Assembly (NCBI RefSeq): GCF_012489685.1
Contig: NC_080042.1
Coordinates: forward strand, 52,008,066 to 52,072,065
Reading direction: 5' to 3'
Origin: Lotus japonicus
Lineage: Eukaryota; Streptophyta; Magnoliopsida; Fabales; Fabaceae
DNA length: 64,000 bases
Made by a program: the position numbers and the translations under genes
Notes under the pieces: generated by a model
Told to the model about the DNA's origin: nothing
Databases searched by the model: none
Seen by the model: only the letters and a program-made list of their open reading frames with translations
In this document: positions 1 to 10,150 of the stretch, piece by piece
Layout of the letters: every line of letters begins with the position of its first letter
Position numbering within the stretch: position 1 is the first letter of the stretch

Positions 1-439
1 CTTTCTTTCATCTGAAATTCATTGAGTTTACTATTAGCTTTTTAGAAGCAAATCTCTTGTAAACAATTCTTTGATAAACAGTTTGTTTAGTTCCTTTAGG
101 AGATCAAGTTTGATCGGATCCTAGAGAAGACTAAGAGAGTGAATCTTAGTGTGAGCTAAGTCAGTGTAATACTTGTAGGTTTCAAGTGCAGTTGTAACAC
201 ATTACTTGATTAGTGGATTGCCTTCATTCTAAGAAGGAAGAAATCACCTTAACGGGTGGACTGGAGTAGCTTGAGTGATTTATCAAGTGAACCAGGATAA
301 AAATCCTTGTGTGCTTTTCTATCTCTATTCTTAGCACTATAGTTCTCGAAAGATTTGTCAAAATCTTTAAGGTGGAAGTTTTATCTTGAAAAAGTTATTC
401 AAACCCCCCCCCCCCTTTCTACCGTTTTTCATACCTTCA
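1..439 (+). mobile_element. 3' part of a Sirevirus-type Ty1/copia LTR
   Basis: This stretch is homologous along its whole length to the end of the LTR at 8412-9593 and, on the other strand, to the LTRs at 55997-57238 and 59807-61048. It ends in a C tract followed by a terminus ending ACCTTCA at 439. The 5' part of the LTR lies outside the window. It differs from the 8412-9593 LTR by several indels, including about 30 bases near position 50, so the two are not a freshly inserted pair. It is joined directly to RNase H sequence, with no primer binding site. Confidence 0.85.
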
Positions 440-819
440 ACTTAGTCTCATGGGAAAGCAAGAGGCAGTCAACCATAGCACTATCCACTGCAGAGGAAGA
501 ATACATCTCAGCAGCAATATGCAGCACTCAGATGCTCTGGATGAAACATCAGCTGGAGGATTATCAAATCCTTGAGAGCAACATCCCAATCTATTGTGAT
601 AACACTGCTGCAATCTCATTAAGTAAGAATCCTATCTTACACTCAAGGGCAAAAAACATTGAGGTAAAGTATCACTTTATTAGAGATTATGTTCAGAAGG
701 GCGTACTTCTTCTGAAGTTTGTTGATACTGACCATCAATGGGCAGATATTTTTACAAAGCCCTTAGCAGAGGATGAATATGGACTTTTGTTCAGCATGAA
801 GATGGATCAGAACCTCTGA
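440..819 (+). pseudogene. Ty1/copia RNase H C-terminal fragment
   Basis: The translation carries the usual end of copia Pol: the STAEEEY motif of RNase H, the CDNTAAI stretch and the terminal ADIFTKPL motif, and it stops at 817-819. RNase H normally removes the RNA strand during reverse transcription. The reading frame runs back into the LTR, but that upstream part is not Pol. Reverse transcriptase, integrase, protease and gag are absent. The abrupt LTR-RNase H junction means either a large internal deletion or a solo LTR nested in an older copy whose 5' part lies outside the window. Confidence 0.85.
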
Positions 820-1175
820 CTATGATACTTCTCTATCAGAAGATGTCTAGTCCAGAAGGTAACTCCATCAGAGTTTAAGTACCCATTGGTGCTCACTCTG
901 AAGCGGAGACAGTAAACGTGTGTCAGTAGCCCTGATGCATAGTTCCTTGTGCCCGTGTGACAGTCTGTCGTAATGAGTGTTGATGTGCTTCTCTCCAGTG
1001 TGTGATTTGTGTATTATCTGTTGCTATAATGTCTTTAATTTCCAACCTTTGAATTTACTTTGCTTTTTCAATCAACAACGGTTATTTTCAAAAACCAACT
1101 ATACACACATGTTCTCCATCACTTCTGGATTTATCTCTCTCTCTTCAGTTTGCAAAAACACTTTATTCCCCACGA

Positions 1176-1206
<31 letters not shown>

Positions 1207-1251
1207 CTATTCATCCTCTTCTTTTCGACCTAAACCGTCAACCGCTTAAAA
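820..1251 (+). other. Sirevirus spacer between pol remnant and envelope-like ORF
   Basis: No convincing coding sequence is visible. The stretch is pyrimidine-rich toward its 3' end, with a CT microsatellite at about 1168-1202, followed by the ATG of the envelope-like ORF at 1252. In Sireviruses a spacer separates pol from the extra 3' ORF; how that ORF is expressed cannot be read from this sequence. Confidence 0.5.
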
Positions 1252-2139
1252 ATGGTGAGATCAAACAGAGGAGAAACCGCCGATGAAACCATATTTCTGG
1301 TTATGGTAGTAGGTCAAGCTACAGGTCAATCAGGTCTTGAAATTCAGAGAAATCAAGCACAAGCTCAAGCTACTGAGAAGATGATTCCTCTCGCACAAAG
1401 GGGTTGTGCGGTTACCTGTGTCTATGCTCCTGAAGAACTCCAGGTTCTTGCTGAATGGAGATTCGACTTGGACAACATTGCTGTAAATGGGTATGATCTT
1501 CGTCCTGAAGTTCAAGCTCAAGGCTGGGGAAATTACTTCAACAGGCTTCGTGGTCCGATATATGTCAAGCTAGTGAAGGAATTCTGGAAACACACCGACT
1601 GCGATGACACTCAAGTGGTTTCCTACATAGCTGGTAGAAGAATCATCATCACTGAGAAGTCGATTGTTGATCTTCTAGGTGAGCACACTCGCACAGGCTA
1701 CAGATTCCAACTGGCGGAATCAAAGGTGAAACCCAGAACCAAAGAAGAAACCAACAAGGCTCTCTACACAAACTATAAGCCTGGCAAGAGTGATTACAAA
1801 GTAGTGGAGCTTCATCCAAAGCTGAGAATCTGGCACAAGATTCTGCTTCACTGTATCAATCAGAGACCAAAGGGAAGCTCTCCCGACTACATCAACTTTT
1901 GTCAGAAAGTGATGCTCTTCTTCATTCAAGATCACAAGAAGATCTGCCTACCCTTCTTCCTATCCTCTTACCTCAAGGAGTGTATCAGGAAATCGAGAAC
2001 AACTGCTTCTCTAAAGTCTGCCATCAGGTATATTCCTTTTGGAAGACTGCTCTCAGACCTCTTCATTGAGAGCAAGCTAATAGAAGATCTGACGAAGGCA
2101 GGCTACACAGAGGATCTGACCACGGTCGTTGGTGATGTC
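1252..2139 (+). pseudogene. Sirevirus envelope-like ORF, N-terminal part
   Basis: An ATG-initiated frame of 296 codons runs to a solo LTR insertion at 2140. The protein resembles the 'putative plant transposon protein' domain found in the extra ORF of Sireviruses, with stretches such as GWGNYFNRL and IRYIPFGRLLSD. The frame resumes exactly in register at 5035 beyond the inserted LTR. Known family context: Sireviruses (Pseudoviridae) often carry a third ORF after pol, called envelope-like on position and structure; its function is unproven. The ORF is broken by the LTR and by later mutations downstream. Confidence 0.75.
2135..2139. repeat. Left target-site duplication of solo LTR
   Basis: ATGTC lies immediately before the LTR start TGTAAGACC and is repeated at 5030-5034 directly after the LTR end GGCGTTACA. 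The perfect 5-bp repeat fixes both borders of the insertion. Confidence 0.9.
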
Positions 2140-5029
2140 TGTAAGACCCGGTTTTAGGGCATATTATTTTAATAATAATATTAAATAATATTCTGTGAAT
2201 TGCTTGTGCTATATGTGATATTATGTCTTTTAAAAAGGTGATTAATTTTTAGAAGAAATATTAAGTCCTAGAAACCTCTAGAAGTTGATGAGCGCGACGA
2301 TACGAGCATTTTGACTATAATATTGCTAGGGTTCGGCGACGACGACTTTTAGGTCAAAATCGACCCGACGGCAGCGATGAGTTGGCGAATCGAGTCGTGG
2401 GCCGCACCTTATGGGGAGGTGCTGGGAATGATTTTAAGAATATTCTAGGAGAGAATATTCATTGGTTTTATTTTTGAAGGTTTTATTTAAATAAAATGGG
2501 GTTTTATTTAAATAAAATGCATTAAAATAATTTTAACCTATGGTTTAATATCAAAATTAATTCTGAAAATATTTTTGAGGCATCATGGAGCTGGAGCACG
2601 AATTTTTGGAGCCAAAAATTATTGATGAGGATTTTTGATTTTAAAATTGAAGTTTTGATGCATTTAGGAGGGAAATGGTACATTTAATGCATTAATTATT
2701 TTGGGGTTTTTATTTAAATTATTTAAAAATTTTTGGTGAAAATCTGAGCAAGGAGAGGGTGTGGTCGGCCAAGACTTGTGGAGGAAGAAAAAAGAAGACT
2801 TTTGCAAGAATTTCCTTTTCTAGCTAGGTTTTATGATGGAGAAAAATTAGGGATGTGATTCCTTGATTTTCAATTTAATGGGGGATTGATTTCTAAAGTT
2901 TTAAAACTTCCAAGGATCCCTCCAAATCTGATTTAAAACTCTTGTGACTCAGATTTTATTTCTTCAAATAATTAGGGATTTAAATGCTATTTTTTGTGGG
3001 GTTTAATTTAGGAAATAAACCTAAATTTGAGGGCTAAAAGTGGGGAGTTTTGGAAAGTTCTAGAAAACCTAGAATGGGCTGAAGGAGGGGCGGTTTTGGG
3101 CCTCACTTGGGGAGGAAGTAAAGCAATTAATGCCTTGCTCTCACCTCTCACTATAAATAGAGAGCTCCTCCTCCTCATTTTTCACACAAGCTCACTTGCT
3201 CTCCTCTCTCCCTAGCCGTGAGCCCTCTCTCTCTTGCCTTCTTTTATTTATTTTTTTATTGCTTTAGTTTCTAAGCCTTGAGCAAGGTCATTCTCAATAT
3301 GCTCTGTGGTTGCAGCTTAAGCTGATCTGCCAAAAACCAGAAGAGAATGATCTTGATCGAGTTGCTTAGGAATACTTATGATTTTGGGGGTTTTTCTTAA
3401 GAAAATTCATGATGTTCTTAAAGTGTTCTTATGATCTTCAAACAATTATTTTAGAAAAGAGGTTTTGATCTTGGGAGGATTGAATCTATGCGAAACTTAT
3501 GTTTTTCTTCGAAAGTTCTTCAAGTGTTCTTACGATCTTCAAGCAAAATGTTTTAGAAAAGAATGTATGATCCTATGAAAGAAATGATTTTGGCTTTTCA
3601 AGGTTTTTGGGGGGAATTTCGTGATCAGCAAGGGGATATGCTTATGATTGATTCGATTGTCCGATTAGTAACGTTACTCTGCCCGTTCGTTGGTAGGAAA
3701 TTTCCAAGTGTAGATCTAGCTTCAAGGAGCAACCCCAGACTTCTAGGAAAGCCTACCTTTGAGGTAAGGGCACTTCGGCCTCGGCCTAGATAAATTGTTT
3801 GTGATTGTGATTGTTAGCAAGCATGATGCTAGGACTATTGATGATGTATGTGCTAGATATGTTATATGATGATGATGCAATAAATGCTAGCTAGTGTTAT
3901 TATGAACATACCTATATGCCTAGGGTGTTAGATATATTTATTGTTATGCATGCAAGTTATTATGCGATGATATGTTGTTCATAGGAGATGAACGTGATGG
4001 GCTTAGGGCCTAGTGATGATGACTGACTTGCATGGCATGCATTGTGGACCAAGTGACCTGGATTGGGCTTGGTTGGCCACAACTAGTGACCTGGATTGGG
4101 CTAGTTGATGGTGACGTTCAGGGGATGGACCTGAACAAAGGACGAACGTGAAACAGCAGTGCGTTGGAGAGGTCCAACCCCGATCATCAAGTTGTTGGGT
4201 AGCGGTGCGTTGGAGGTGTCCAACCCCGATTGTGGAGTCGTGTTCGTCCTGCCTTTCCATGAGGGATTGGCTTATGGATATCCAAAGCGTCTGCATGCAT
4301 GTGCACGAGCATTGACTAACAATAAACTATGAGATAGTACCCTACACTTGTTAAAACTTAGAATTATGAGATAGTTCCCCATACTTGTGCAACTTAGAGC
4401 TTGATATAGTTCCCCTATTTGTGAATGTTATCTTAGAGAAGAACTTGTGATTGATAGGGTAGTATACCCTACTTATGATATGTGTGTGTTAGAAGTTGAC
4501 CCTTGCTTGTTTGCTGTTTGTTGTTTGGGGCGCTTAACGCCTAGACAACAAGCATGCGTGTGATCAGTCGAGATGCGGTCATGCACCTGCTTGATGTGGA
4601 CGACGGCAAGGCTCGAGACATCGACCGCGCGACCGATGGTTCAGCTATGGGATTGGCGAGAGCAGAGGATGCGAGACGATATGATGCGAGCGTTGGAGGC
4701 CTTGGAGGGCACGCGGCCTATGAGTCGGGTATTGAGTGGGATAATTGAGTCTGTACTGGGGGTGAGGTCGAGTGTTGTTTTAGGGCTCGATACCTTCTTA
4801 AAGCCATCGTGTATGTGGATGAGCTTAACAAAGGTTGAAAGCACTAGTTTCCTTCATTGAGTCCTGATGTAATAAAGAAAAAGCCTTGGTCTATTTAATA
4901 AAATAAAGTTTATTCAGCATTCAGTCTACCTTTTATTTATTATCATTCAAAGGTTTTATTTTGACAAAAATTTACTCACGTTTTTGGAAAAAGTTACTAA
5001 AGTGACCCTCGAGAAATCGGGGCGTTACA
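2140..5029 (+). mobile_element. Solo LTR, long Ty3/gypsy-type (2.89 kb)
   Basis: The element starts TGTAAGACCC and ends CGGGGCGTTACA, with the TG...CA termini of LTRs and a perfect 5-bp duplication (ATGTC). It contains a TATAAATA box near 3161, which puts transcription on the plus strand. No primer binding site, polypurine tract or polymerase coding sequence is present, so it is a solo LTR left by LTR-LTR recombination. Short open frames inside (for example 4554-4860) have no recognisable domains. Its last 40 bases are homologous to the LTR end at 20226-20265. Long LTRs with this terminus resemble legume gypsy chromovirus (Tekay-like) families; that assignment is inference. Confidence 0.85.
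3160..3167 (+). promoter_or_regulatory. TATA box of the solo LTR
   Basis: A TATAAATA motif in the centre of the LTR is followed by a pyrimidine-rich stretch, as expected at a U3/R junction. It is inferred from sequence only. Confidence 0.5.
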
Positions 5030-5034
5030 ATGTC
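5030..5034. repeat. Right target-site duplication of solo LTR
   Basis: ATGTC is repeated from 2135-2139 immediately after the LTR terminus. Confidence 0.9.
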
Positions 5035-7012
5035 TTCACCACCACGTCCATGAAGAAGATGGGCTTGATCAAGACAAAGGTTGCACCTGCTCATGAAGAC
5101 ACCTCTGATGAAGTCAGACAGAGAAGAGTCCCTCTGATTGATTATCCTCTATGGTCTCAAGCAGATGATCCAACTGCTATTTTGTGCTATATAGATTATT
5201 TGAGGCAACAAGGTTATGAGATAGATGTGGACGAGTTCTTCAAAACCCTGCCACCAGCTCCAGAGTTTGACTCTCCTCCTAAGAAGAAGAAGACAAGAAG
5301 AATGCTAGTGGAGGAATCCTCTGAAGAGTCTGATGATGTTGATCAGAAGAAGAAGAAGGCTAACAAGCCCAAGAGAAAGCATGAGGAACCCACCAAGCCA
5401 GATGCTCCATCTGATGGTGATGATGATGTTCCTCCTCCACCAAAGAAGAAAAGGAAGCAAGTGAGAATAGTGGTGAAGCCTACTCGTGTGGAATCAGCTG
5501 CTGTAGGCACCAGAGTTGAGGCTCCTGCCAGAGTGACTAGGTCTGCAGTGCGATCATCAAGTAAGTATGCTGTTATAGATTCTGATGATGATTTAAATTC
5601 ACTTGATGCACTCCCTATTTCTGCACTTATTACTCGACCTGCTATCCCACTCACTCCTATTCTAGAGTCCCAACCAGCTGAACAAACCACTTCTCCAACC
5701 ACTTCACCTAGATCTTCATTTTTCCAACCTTCTAATGAAGAAGCTCCTCTTTGGAACATGCTTCAGACGCCAAGACCCTCTGAACCTACCTCACCCATAA
5801 CCATTCAGTACAACCCACAAGCTTCTGAAACCATAATCCTAGAACACTCTGAACCTGAACCCAGAACCTCTGATCACTCTGTCCCCAGAGCATCAGAACG
5901 TAAGGGTCGCAAAACAACTGATACAGAAACCACAACTCTCTGTCCCTCTGTATCATTTCCCACAAATGTTGCTGACTCCTCACCCTCAAACAACTCCGTA
6001 TCTCTCCGTAAACTTGACCAAGTTAGGAAAGAAAAAGAGTCTGTCATTCCTGAGTACTACCATACTGTGCCAAGTCCAAGGAGATACTCTGGACCTAGAC
6101 CTGAACGTCTAAGTGACCCAGATCATCCTATCCAAGTTGTACCTCTGAATGCAGCTGACCCTTCATCTCAACCCATCCAACCTAACCCTGTTCAACCAGA
6201 ACCATAAAACTGTATCTAACCATTCCTCGGTTAGATCTCCAATTCCTGAGGTTGAAACCTCTCAGCCTAACCTTGAGCCCAACACTTCAAATGTCCAAAC
6301 TTTAGATGTTGGCTCTCCTCAAGGTGCTTCTGAAGCCAATAGCAGCAACCACCCCACTTCTCCTGAAACCAATCTCTCCATTGTTCCCTATACCTATCTC
6401 AAGCCAAACTCCTTTCTTGAGAGCATCAGTGTGTTTAATCATGAAGCATCATTGATGGTTCGCAACGTGCAAGGTCACTCTGACCTCTTTGAGGACCCAG
6501 ACTCTGTTGCTGAAGAATGGGATCAACTGTGTGCTTGGATGATAGCTCAAGTTCCGACGATGATGAGTCATCTCACAGCTGAAAGGGATCAGAGGATTGA
6601 AGCTGCTAGGTAGCGTTTCAACAGAAGATTAGCTTTATGTGAACAACAGTTAAGGGTTGAATTGTTTGAAGCTATTGAAGAAGCAAGGAAAAAAAAAGAA
6701 CAAGCAGAAGAAGCTGCTCGTCTTAAAGCTGAACACATTGAAAATGCTAAGTTAGAAGCTCTGAGAGAAGCTGGAAGACTACAGGCTGAAGCTGATGCTC
6801 TCAGAAGTCAAGCACTTGCACCAGTGCTTTTCACAAATGCTGCTTCACAGTCTGCTCAAGTTCCTCACTCTGATCAAGCTACAACGTCTGCTCCATCTCA
6901 GTCAGACTCAAGGATTGACATCATTGAACAAAGGCTTGATTCGCATGAAGTTCTCCTTCAGAGTTTGAAAGAGATGTGCATGGAACTTCTAAGGAGGACA
7001 CCTAAACCCTAG
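5035..7012 (+). pseudogene. Sirevirus envelope-like ORF, C-terminal part with breaks
   Basis: This continues the frame interrupted at 2139. The first section is rich in lysine, acidic residues, proline and serine, with clusters such as PPKKKK and EESSEESD, and stops at 6205-6207. Similar low-complexity coding sequence continues in another frame from about 6150, so a frameshift lies near 6150-6205. That second frame has an in-frame TAG at 6611-6613 and then continues as an alanine/glutamate-rich likely coiled coil to the stop at 7010-7012. A disordered middle and a coiled-coil C-terminus are usual for this ORF type. At least three lesions (LTR, frameshift, nonsense codon) make it nonfunctional as read. 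Confidence 0.7.
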
Positions 7013-7217
7013 CTTTAGGAACTCTTTTCTTGTTTTTATATTTCTTTATCTATATACTTTTTTCTCTTTGAACTATTTTCCTCTCTTCAGTTATCGTTTT
7101 ATTATGTGTTGCATAATATTTGTTCATCATCAAATTTATTTTCAATCATACACATTAATTAACAAACAACTTCTTTTTATTAATGAATAAGCTACTTCAT
7201 ACATTGCTTTGCTTAAA

Positions 7218-7607
7218 TTAAAATGGAGGATTTTTCCTCAAATCTCTACATTTCCTACGCATTGATGCCTTTTCAAGCTCCAGACGATGCTGACTATGCT
7301 CTAAGAGGACTAAGCTTTGGCGCAACTCCTGCCTCTCAGGACCCTCCGTCACCGTCTCCAGTGCCGCCTATATTGCTCTGATCTCCTCATACAGCTCATG
7401 CTCCCTCTGGAAGCAAATTTGCATTTCTTCCATGAACCTAAGGAAGCTTCTGAGGATGTTGTCCAACTCTGGACTCAGGCTCATGCCTAGTAGCCGGTTT
7501 GTCAAGCTATAGACGCTCGGTTCTTCTGGATCGCGAACATTGATGAAGAGATCTTCATCGAAGGCTTTCTTCCTCAACTACTCGATGCATGCTATGAAGG
7601 ATGCCAT
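7218..7607 (-). pseudogene. Antisense ORF in the Sirevirus 3' region, interrupted by two TAG codons
   Basis: On the minus strand an ATG at 7605-7607 opens a frame ending with TAA at 7218-7220. It spans 130 codons with only two interruptions, both TAG (7578-7580 and 7368-7370), each one C-to-T change from CAG. The predicted protein is charged and probably helical, with segments such as DEDLFINVRDPEEPSVYSL and FQREHELYEEIRAI, and a basic C-terminus. I do not recognise the family. The opposite plus frame is open for only about 52 codons. It could be an antisense ORF belonging to the element, a captured host fragment, or chance; the amino-acid pattern argues against chance. Confidence 0.45.
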
Positions 7608-8397
7608 TGCTCTCTTATGATCAAGGAAATGAGATGTGAAGACTATTATGGATTAACCGCTTTTTATAAGCTACGTTAGGTCTACAGAAGTTAATGCCGA
7701 AGCTGTTTCTCAAGGATAAGTTATTGGTAACTGAAGCTTCTCTTTACTCCCATGGCCGGTGGTAAATGTTCTGCATATGCATTAACTCATGTCATTCATT
7801 CACTAATTTCGTTTTAATCATTTATTTTTTTAATTCTTTCTCCATCCTTTTAAAACTTAGACCTTCTCTAAGGGGGAGTACCTTGTACTTCAAACTAAGT
7901 TTTTCACACCCCAAGCTTTTTGCTTATGACAAAAAGGGGGAGTATAACCCAGTTTTTGATGTGTAAGCTGTGTTAGTGTGATTTCTTTTTATTTTGGAGA
8001 ATTTAAGAGTTCCACCTTTATGACCATAGATGTGTCACTGGGCAAATACAAGGAATACATTTCACTTCTTCTGAAGTGATATTAATTTGACTCTGATACC
8101 CTATTCGTGACTCTGAATACTTATGCGCTCTGACTATTCCAATTCATCTATGTCATGCGTTTTCACTCTGAACTCTTATATTTTTTTTTTAGCTCAGAAT
8201 CTAGACATTACTAACGTTTTCATTAAGTCTTAGATTCAGGGGGAGCTAAGCTCAGAATCAAGCAGTGACTTGAATTCAGAATGAGCAAAATAAACCATTC
8301 ACATCAGGATAAGTCTAATTCTATTTCTCTAAACTCTGAGTGAATTCAGTTTATTGTTTAAGAATTGTTCATCAAAATACTTGGTTTTGTCATCATC

Positions 8398-8410
8398 AAA
8401 AAGGGGGAGA
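8398..8410 (+). other. Polypurine tract of the 3' LTR
   Basis: AAAAAGGGGGAGA lies one base before the LTR start. The same tract occurs in reverse complement at 57241-57252 beside the LTR of the second Sirevirus. Confidence 0.8.
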
Positions 8411-8411
8411 T

Positions 8412-9593
8412 TGTAAGATCAAATTTTGATCTAGTAGTACAACTCTATGTTTTGATGATTACAAGTTAACCTTTTAGTATGAACAATTATGGTACTCTAA
8501 CGTGTTTTCTGAGTGTGCTCTTAACAGGCTCTGACCTTGACACAATCTCACACAAATCAGAAGCACTCTGCTAAACGATTGACCCTAGCAACGCTTTCGC
8601 AATCTCTATGTTCAGTCTGAACAGTAGAAAAGCTTCAGAAGATCTGAAGTAAATCAAGCTCTGATAAGGACTCAGCTCACTTGAAGTTCTGATGATCCAG
8701 ACGTTCTGACAACCCAGACATTCTGAAGGCTTAGAAGTTCTGATGGTGTAGAAGACTCTGAAGATCCAGTAGCTGAAGAGTGAAGACTCTGAAGTCCAGA
8801 AGCAACTGGCTCTGAAGACCAAGTACTGATCCTCTGAGTTGAGAATCAGAAGGTACAACGGTCAAAGGATCCATGCTTCCCTCTGACTATGATCAACAAG
8901 CTTCACAAGTTCCAACACGAAGCGCTCCTCTGTTCAGAAGTCAAACGAGGTTAAAGGTCAAGTCACTATCCAAAGTACAAAAGCAATTGTACTATCCTGA
9001 CGACTTAACCTAACATTCTCAGCCATAGCAGAAGCTGGAAATTCCAGAACTGCCCTCCAACGGTAGCATTCCCATGCAACGTTCAAACCCTAATCCTTGG
9101 AGTATAAATAGAGGCTGAAGATTGAAAGATGCGGCTAGGAGAATTACACACGCGCAAGCTATATTCAAACCTTCTAAGCATTCTTTCTTCATTGAATTCA
9201 TTGTGTTTACTACAAGCTTTTTAGAAGCAATCTTTAGTTACCTTTAGGAGATCAAGGTTGATCGGATCCTAGAGAAGACTAAGAGAGTGAATCTTAGTGT
9301 GAGCTAAGTCAGTGTATTGTTAGTCACTTGTAGGTTTCAAGTGCAGTTGTAACAACTATCTGATTAGTGGATTGCCTTCATTCTAAGAAGGAAGAAATCA
9401 CCTTAACGGGTGGACTGGATTAGCTTGAGTGATTCATCAAGTGAACCAGGATAAAATCCTTGTGTGCTTTTCTATCTCTTATCTTAAGCACCTCTTGTGT
9501 CTCAAAAGATTTGTTAAAATCTTAAGGTGGAAGTTTTATTCTGAAAACGTTATTCAAACCCCCCCCCCCTTTCTACCGTTTTTCATACCTTCA
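8412..9593 (+). mobile_element. 3' LTR of the older Sirevirus (1182 bp)
   Basis: The LTR starts TGTAAGATC after the polypurine tract and ends ACCTTCA. It contains TATAAATA at 9103-9110 and a run of C residues near 9559-9569. It is homologous to 1-439 and to the reverse complement of 55997-57238. It is flanked on the right by unrelated LTR-like sequence, which suggests insertion into an older element. The matching target-site duplication lies outside the window. Confidence 0.85.
9103..9110 (+). promoter_or_regulatory. TATA box in Sirevirus LTR
   Basis: TATAAATA lies in the middle of the LTR, the position expected for the U3 promoter. Confidence 0.55.
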
Positions 9594-10150
9594 CGGCCCA
9601 GTGAAGATCCAAGCCTCGTTTGAATGTCTATATAAAGGAGCTTATAAACCCTAGCCATACGCGGATTCTGAGAGAAATATATTGATCTTAGGGTTTATTA
9701 TTTGTGAGTCCTGTTGTGAGTATTGTAACAACTTAGTGCTTCCTGTGCTATTGTAAGTACTAAGTTGATGTGTTTAGTTGAGTGCTAGTCTCATCAAACT
9801 TGTTATTTCTTTTGACAAGTGTGATCACTGAGGGCAGTGATTGAGAGAAAGAGAGAAGGTGTTCTCATACTTAGGGGGAGACTTAAGTATTAAGCCACTG
9901 GTAGCAATAGGTAGAAAGGTTAGAACTGTGGTTGTTCTTGGTGAACCTTTTGTACGTGCTTGACTATTATAGTGGATTATCTTTCTCGGGCTGTAGCCCT
10001 CCAGACGTAGGTGATGTACACCGAACTGGGTTAACAACTCCTTGTGTTCGTTTGTTTATTTGTTTGTTTATTTTTGATACTCTGATTGTGTTTTGTTGTG
10101 TTACACATTGTTGCAACATTGTGTATCACTTCTGTCCTAGGTGAATACGA
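9594..10150 (+). mobile_element. Truncated LTR-like remnant
   Basis: The stretch begins abruptly at the end of the Sirevirus LTR. It contains CTATATAAAGG near 9628 and a long non-coding leader with alternating GT-rich and AC-rich stretches, which resembles the R-U5 part of a plant LTR. No coding domain and no second terminus were found. The missing 5' part was probably displaced by the Sirevirus insertion. Confidence 0.35.

Larger units (their letters stand above)
7013..8411 (+). other. Sirevirus 3' untranslated region with repeated polypurine tracts
   Basis: The region lies between the envelope-like ORF and the 3' LTR. It holds four G5-containing purine tracts at about 7870-7880, 7931-7944, 8238-8245 and 8398-8410; only the last abuts the LTR and should prime plus-strand synthesis. 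Multiplied polypurine tracts are a reported Sirevirus hallmark. The part from 7218 to 7607 also carries a minus-strand reading frame, listed separately. Confidence 0.7.

Noticed and set aside
4554..4860. Overlapping short ORFs as a gene
   Set aside because: They lie inside the solo LTR, have no recognisable domain, and overlap in several frames on both strands.
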